DNA of 9,044 nt from an uncultured Lachnospiraceae bacterium (GTDB lineage Bacteria; Bacillota; Clostridia; Lachnospirales; Lachnospiraceae): contig CAJULA010000007.1 in NCBI GenBank assembly GCA_910587155.1, forward strand, positions 104,150 to 113,193, read 5' to 3'. The notes under the pieces are model-generated. The model did no database searches. It had not been told where the DNA came from and was given only the letters and a program-made list of their open reading frames with translations. Within the stretch, counting starts at the first letter, position 1; each line of letters opens with the position of its first letter. The position numbers and the translations under genes were made by a program. Shown one piece after another: positions 6,829-9,044 of the stretch.

Positions 6829-7560
6829 TTCTGTCTCCTTTCTTTCAGTATCAGGCCGTGAATGATCTTATTCTGTACAAGATAGATCAGTACAATCATC
6901 AGCATGATCGCCACCGCCATGGTCGCTGCCAGCCCAAAATTGGAAAATGTAAAGGCTGTCTTGATTGTATACAATGTAAAGGTAGACGAAGCATATCCCG
7001 GACCGCCTGCCGTCATGACGAAAGGAATATCAAATACCTGCAGTGCGCCTCTGATGTTGTCAAACAATACAAAATCCACCATCAGCATAATCGCCGGTAT
7101 CTGGACATATTTAAACAATTGCCATGTATTTGCCCCGTCCACCTTTGCCGCCTCCAGAGTATCCTGAGAGATCGACTGCAAAGCCGCCATAAACAGAATC
7201 ACATGATAACCGCTGAAGCGCCACAGTGAAACAAAAGACAGAACAAAATTTACAATACTCTCATCCGAGAGCCAGTTCCTGATCAGCCCTTCCAGATGTA
7301 CACTTGTCAGCAACGCATTAAATGCACCGTTAACCGGTGAAAAGAAATAAGAAAAAGCATAGGAAATCGCCATTTAAAACCATTGACTTATAATTATCAA
7401 ACCAGATGAAGTGACTGCCCGCCGAATATCCGTCCCAGTCGGTAAAACTCATCCTGAAGAGATCAATTGCCGGAAATACAACAAAGGCAACCAGCAGAAT
7501 CACCGGTATGACAAGAGATGTTACAATAAACCTTCTCCGCTTTATACTCAGTTTACTCAT
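6825..7560 (-). pseudogene. Broken ABC sugar permease, MalF type (internal deletion and frameshift)
   Basis: First permease of the CUT1 importer, normally about 285-300 residues with six helices. The N-part starts at ATG 7560 (MSKLSIKRRRF, with AAAGG seven bases upstream), has TM1 and FDNYKSMVLNGDF, then runs out of frame to a stop at 7330. The C-part resumes in the other frame at about 7373 (MAISYAFSYFFSPVNGAFN) and is normal to its end, with the EAA motif DTLEAAKVDGANTWQLFKY and VMTAGGPGYAS. By comparison with the family about 45-55 residues are missing at the join: the end of the first periplasmic loop, TM2 and the start of TM3. The join lies in ATGGCGATTTCC (7362-7373), which could be read in either part. 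No ribosome site precedes ATG 7373, so a separate C-terminal protein is unlikely. Either the gene is dead or the assembly lost about 150 bases here. Confidence 0.85.
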
Positions 7561-7574
7561 ATTCCTGCCTTTCC

Positions 7575-7596
7575 GCGTATCGAAAAACAGATACGC
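7575..7596 (-). other. Hairpin just upstream of the MalF-type gene
   Basis: On the minus strand GCGTATC and GATACGC (7 pairs) surround an eight-base T-rich loop; the stem ends 14 bases before the permease ATG, just upstream of its AAAGG ribosome site. It could stabilise the 3' end of the binding-protein message or lower permease translation, the usual expression step-down after binding-protein genes. Confidence 0.45.
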
Positions 7597-7612
7597 CCAC
7601 TCAAAACCGTGG

Positions 7613-7628
7613 GGCTGCAAAAACAGCC
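7613..7628 (-). other. Second small hairpin in the binding protein-permease gap
   Basis: On the minus strand GGCTG and CAGCC (5 pairs) enclose TTTTTG. It sits between the binding-protein stop and the hairpin nearer the permease gene. It is short and without a following T-run, so termination is doubtful; partial mRNA protection is possible. Confidence 0.3.
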
Positions 7629-7695
7629 TCACACATGAATCCCATTTTTACGATTTGTACAGACCTGTCTGAACTGCTAACCCTATGTCTGACAT

Positions 7696-9044
7696 TTACT
7701 GAATCTGAAGCTTAGCCCTTGCATCTTTCCATTTTTTATTCAGTTCATCCATGGATGATTTCAGATCAAAACCGTCCGTCAGCATCTGGGCACCCAGTTT
7801 TTTATAATCAAACGTGGTTTCATTCTGAATTGCCGTAAAATCATCCCCGCCGCCATCATACATGATAAGTACCTTATCAGGGCAAAGCTCGTCTGCCTGT
7901 GCAAGAATTGGGTCTTTCTCTTTCGGGAAATTGGTCATGGAAGATGCACTGGATACATAATTGATATAATCAGGATACCATGCATCGGAATAGAACCATT
8001 CCACAAAGGCAACCGCTGCCTCCTGATTTTTGGAATGTGTCGTCACTCCCATAAAGGAATCGCCCTGTACGATCACATTATAAGGATCAGACGCACTGTT
8101 CCTTGCAGGAAGATAAAAGGTTCCCAGCTGTGAAATATCATCCGTACCGTTTTGAATGTTCTGAAGTCCCCAGTCGCCCAGTGCAATAATGGCTGCCTTC
8201 TTTGCCGCAAAAAGGCCGGTCACCTGATCATTGCCAAGCCCCAGCGGATCCTTTCCCAGAACGCCGGATTTAAACAGTCCGTACACCTTGTCATAGGCTT
8301 TGTATATATCCGAATTTTCGCTGAATGGCTCATCCTCTGCCGCCATACTGTTCCAGTTCTGACCATTGCCGTTTTCCAGGGCGGGCATAAACTCCATGAA
8401 AGGATAATCCGGCCATTCATCTTTCAGTCCACAGGCAAGCGCCATAAATTCAGGATCCTCTTTTCCGAAATGCTCCTGAAGTTTCTTCGTCGCTTCTTCA
8501 AATTCAGGCCATGTCGTCGGAACTTCCACGCCGACCTCCTGGAACATGTCTTTCCAGTAATATACATATTCATAACCAGAGGTCATGGGGATCCCCAGGA
8601 CTTTTCCGTCGATCGCATATCCGGATGCCAGTTCATTGTTCGCACATGCCTGTGTCCCTGACAAATCCACCAGATAATCCTTGAATCTGGCAAGAGTGAA
8701 CGTTTTATTAAACATAACATCGGGAAGCTGATTTGCCGAAGCGCGCATCTTCATGGCGTTCCAGTATTCTGAGTCATCTTTGATCTTCTCCACCTCAATA
8801 TCCACATCCGGATACTGCTCCTGGAATTTCCCTACCATATCATTCTGTTCAATAAAGTCATTCAGATTATTATCCCAGATAGCAAATGTGAGGCTTCCGC
8901 TTATTTCCCCGCCGGACGCTGAAGCTCCCGGAGCGGCGCTTTCTCCGCTCTCATTTCCGGCAGCGCTCTCCGTGCCCCCCGCCTGTTTCACGAGGCCGCT
9001 GAAAAAGTAGATACCACCGCCTGTATCTGATATAATATCATTAT
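7696..9044 (-). CDS. ABC transporter sugar-binding protein (SBP_bac_1), N-terminus incomplete or altered
   Basis: Extracellular solute-binding protein of a CUT1 sugar importer, probably for beta-galactosides given the downstream lacLM. A Gly/Ser/Ala/Glu-rich linker (residues 3-31 counted from GTG 8991) leads into the mature fold at GSLTFAIWDNN. Family marks are IDGKVLGIPMTSGYEYVYYW, GVEVPTTWPEFEEA and IIALGDWGLQNI; the C-terminus KKWKDARAKLQIQ is normal. A lipoprotein signal peptide with a Cys lipobox is expected before the linker but is not present in any frame. The frame stays open from GTG 8991 to the window edge and reads NDIISDTGGGIYFFSGLV, which is not a signal peptide. GTG 8991 has no ribosome site, so the true start is outside the window or the 5' end is rearranged. 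The gene is the first seen in the operon; its promoter is not in the window. About 135 bases with two hairpins separate it from the permease gene. Confidence 0.88.
   Translation of the reverse strand, partial: NDIISDTGGGIYFFSGLVKQAGGTESAAGNESGESAAPGASASGGEISGSLTFAIWDNNLNDFIEQNDMVGKFQEQYPDVDIEVEKIKDDSEYWNAMKMRASANQLPDVMFNKTFTLARFKDYLVDLSGTQACANNELASGYAIDGKVLGIPMTSGYEYVYYWKDMFQEVGVEVPTTWPEFEEATKKLQEHFGKEDPEFMALACGLKDEWPDYPFMEFMPALENGNGQNWNSMAAEDEPFSENSDIYKAYDKVYGLFKSGVLGKDPLGLGNDQVTGLFAAKKAAIIALGDWGLQNIQNGTDDISQLGTFYLPARNSASDPYNVIVQGDSFMGVTTHSKNQEAAVAFVEWFYSDAWYPDYINYVSSASSMTNFPKEKDPILAQADELCPDKVLIMYDGGGDDFTAIQNETTFDYKKLGAQMLTDGFDLKSSMDELNKKWKDARAKLQIQ
9009..9040. repeat. Inverted repeat and palindrome at the right edge
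   Basis: AGATAC (9009-9014) and GTATCT (9023-9028) are 6-base inverted arms around eight bases. Directly next to them TGATATAATATCA (9028-9040) is a near-perfect palindrome with a single central base. They lie where the binding-protein signal peptide should be. They may be a regulator or recombination site, or chance in AT-rich DNA. Confidence 0.3.

Noticed and set aside
5386..6861. 491-residue + strand ORF
   Set aside because: It spans lacL and the MalG-type permease in antisense, is rich in Arg, His and Cys without domain pattern, and has no ribosome site; a shadow frame.
7330..7373. Programmed frameshift in the MalF-type permease
   Set aside because: No slippery run is seen at the join, and about 50 residues of the family are missing, which slippage alone cannot supply.
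1..9044. CRISPR array, tRNA, rRNA, transposase or prophage genes
   Set aside because: No regular repeats, cloverleaf-like segments or matching protein motifs were found on either strand.

Overview
The window suggests a low-GC-to-moderate-GC, anaerobic, fermentative Firmicute, most likely a gut Lachnospiraceae-type organism. This is inferred from the clostridial-looking pyruvate formate-lyase, the strong AGGAGG ribosome sites, the CUT1 sugar ABC transporter without its own ATPase, and the intrinsic terminator. No rRNA, tRNA, CRISPR array, transposase or phage gene was seen.

Left block (1-2993, + strand). A non-coding region of about 267 bases holds a stem-loop cluster, two inverted repeats, a sigma-A-type promoter and an operator-like repeat. 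It drives a split pyruvate formate-lyase (PFL). A 679-residue core carries the Cys-Cys active site but stops where the C-terminal glycyl-radical domain should begin. After an intercistronic hairpin comes a small Cys-containing protein whose first half resembles the start of the glycyl-radical domain. It is followed by an 80-residue free-standing glycyl-radical domain (GrcA/YfiD-like, RVSGYAV motif). A long hairpin terminator closes the block. The PFL activating enzyme is not in the window.

Right block (3120-9044, - strand, convergent with the left block). Read in its own direction this is a beta-galactoside uptake and hydrolysis operon: an extracellular sugar-binding protein (its N-terminus meets the window edge and lacks a signal peptide), a MalF-type permease, a MalG-type permease, lacL and lacM. 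LacL and LacM are the large and small subunits of the heterodimeric GH2 beta-galactosidase known from lactobacilli, and their genes overlap by 23 bases. The MalF-type permease is broken: about 50 codons around TM2/TM3 are missing and the remainder is out of frame, so the transporter is probably non-functional unless this is an assembly error.

Together the blocks link disaccharide uptake and cleavage to anaerobic pyruvate cleavage to acetyl-CoA and formate, but they are separate convergent transcription units. The two most notable points are the three-gene PFL with its undescribed Cys mini-protein and the damaged transporter gene.
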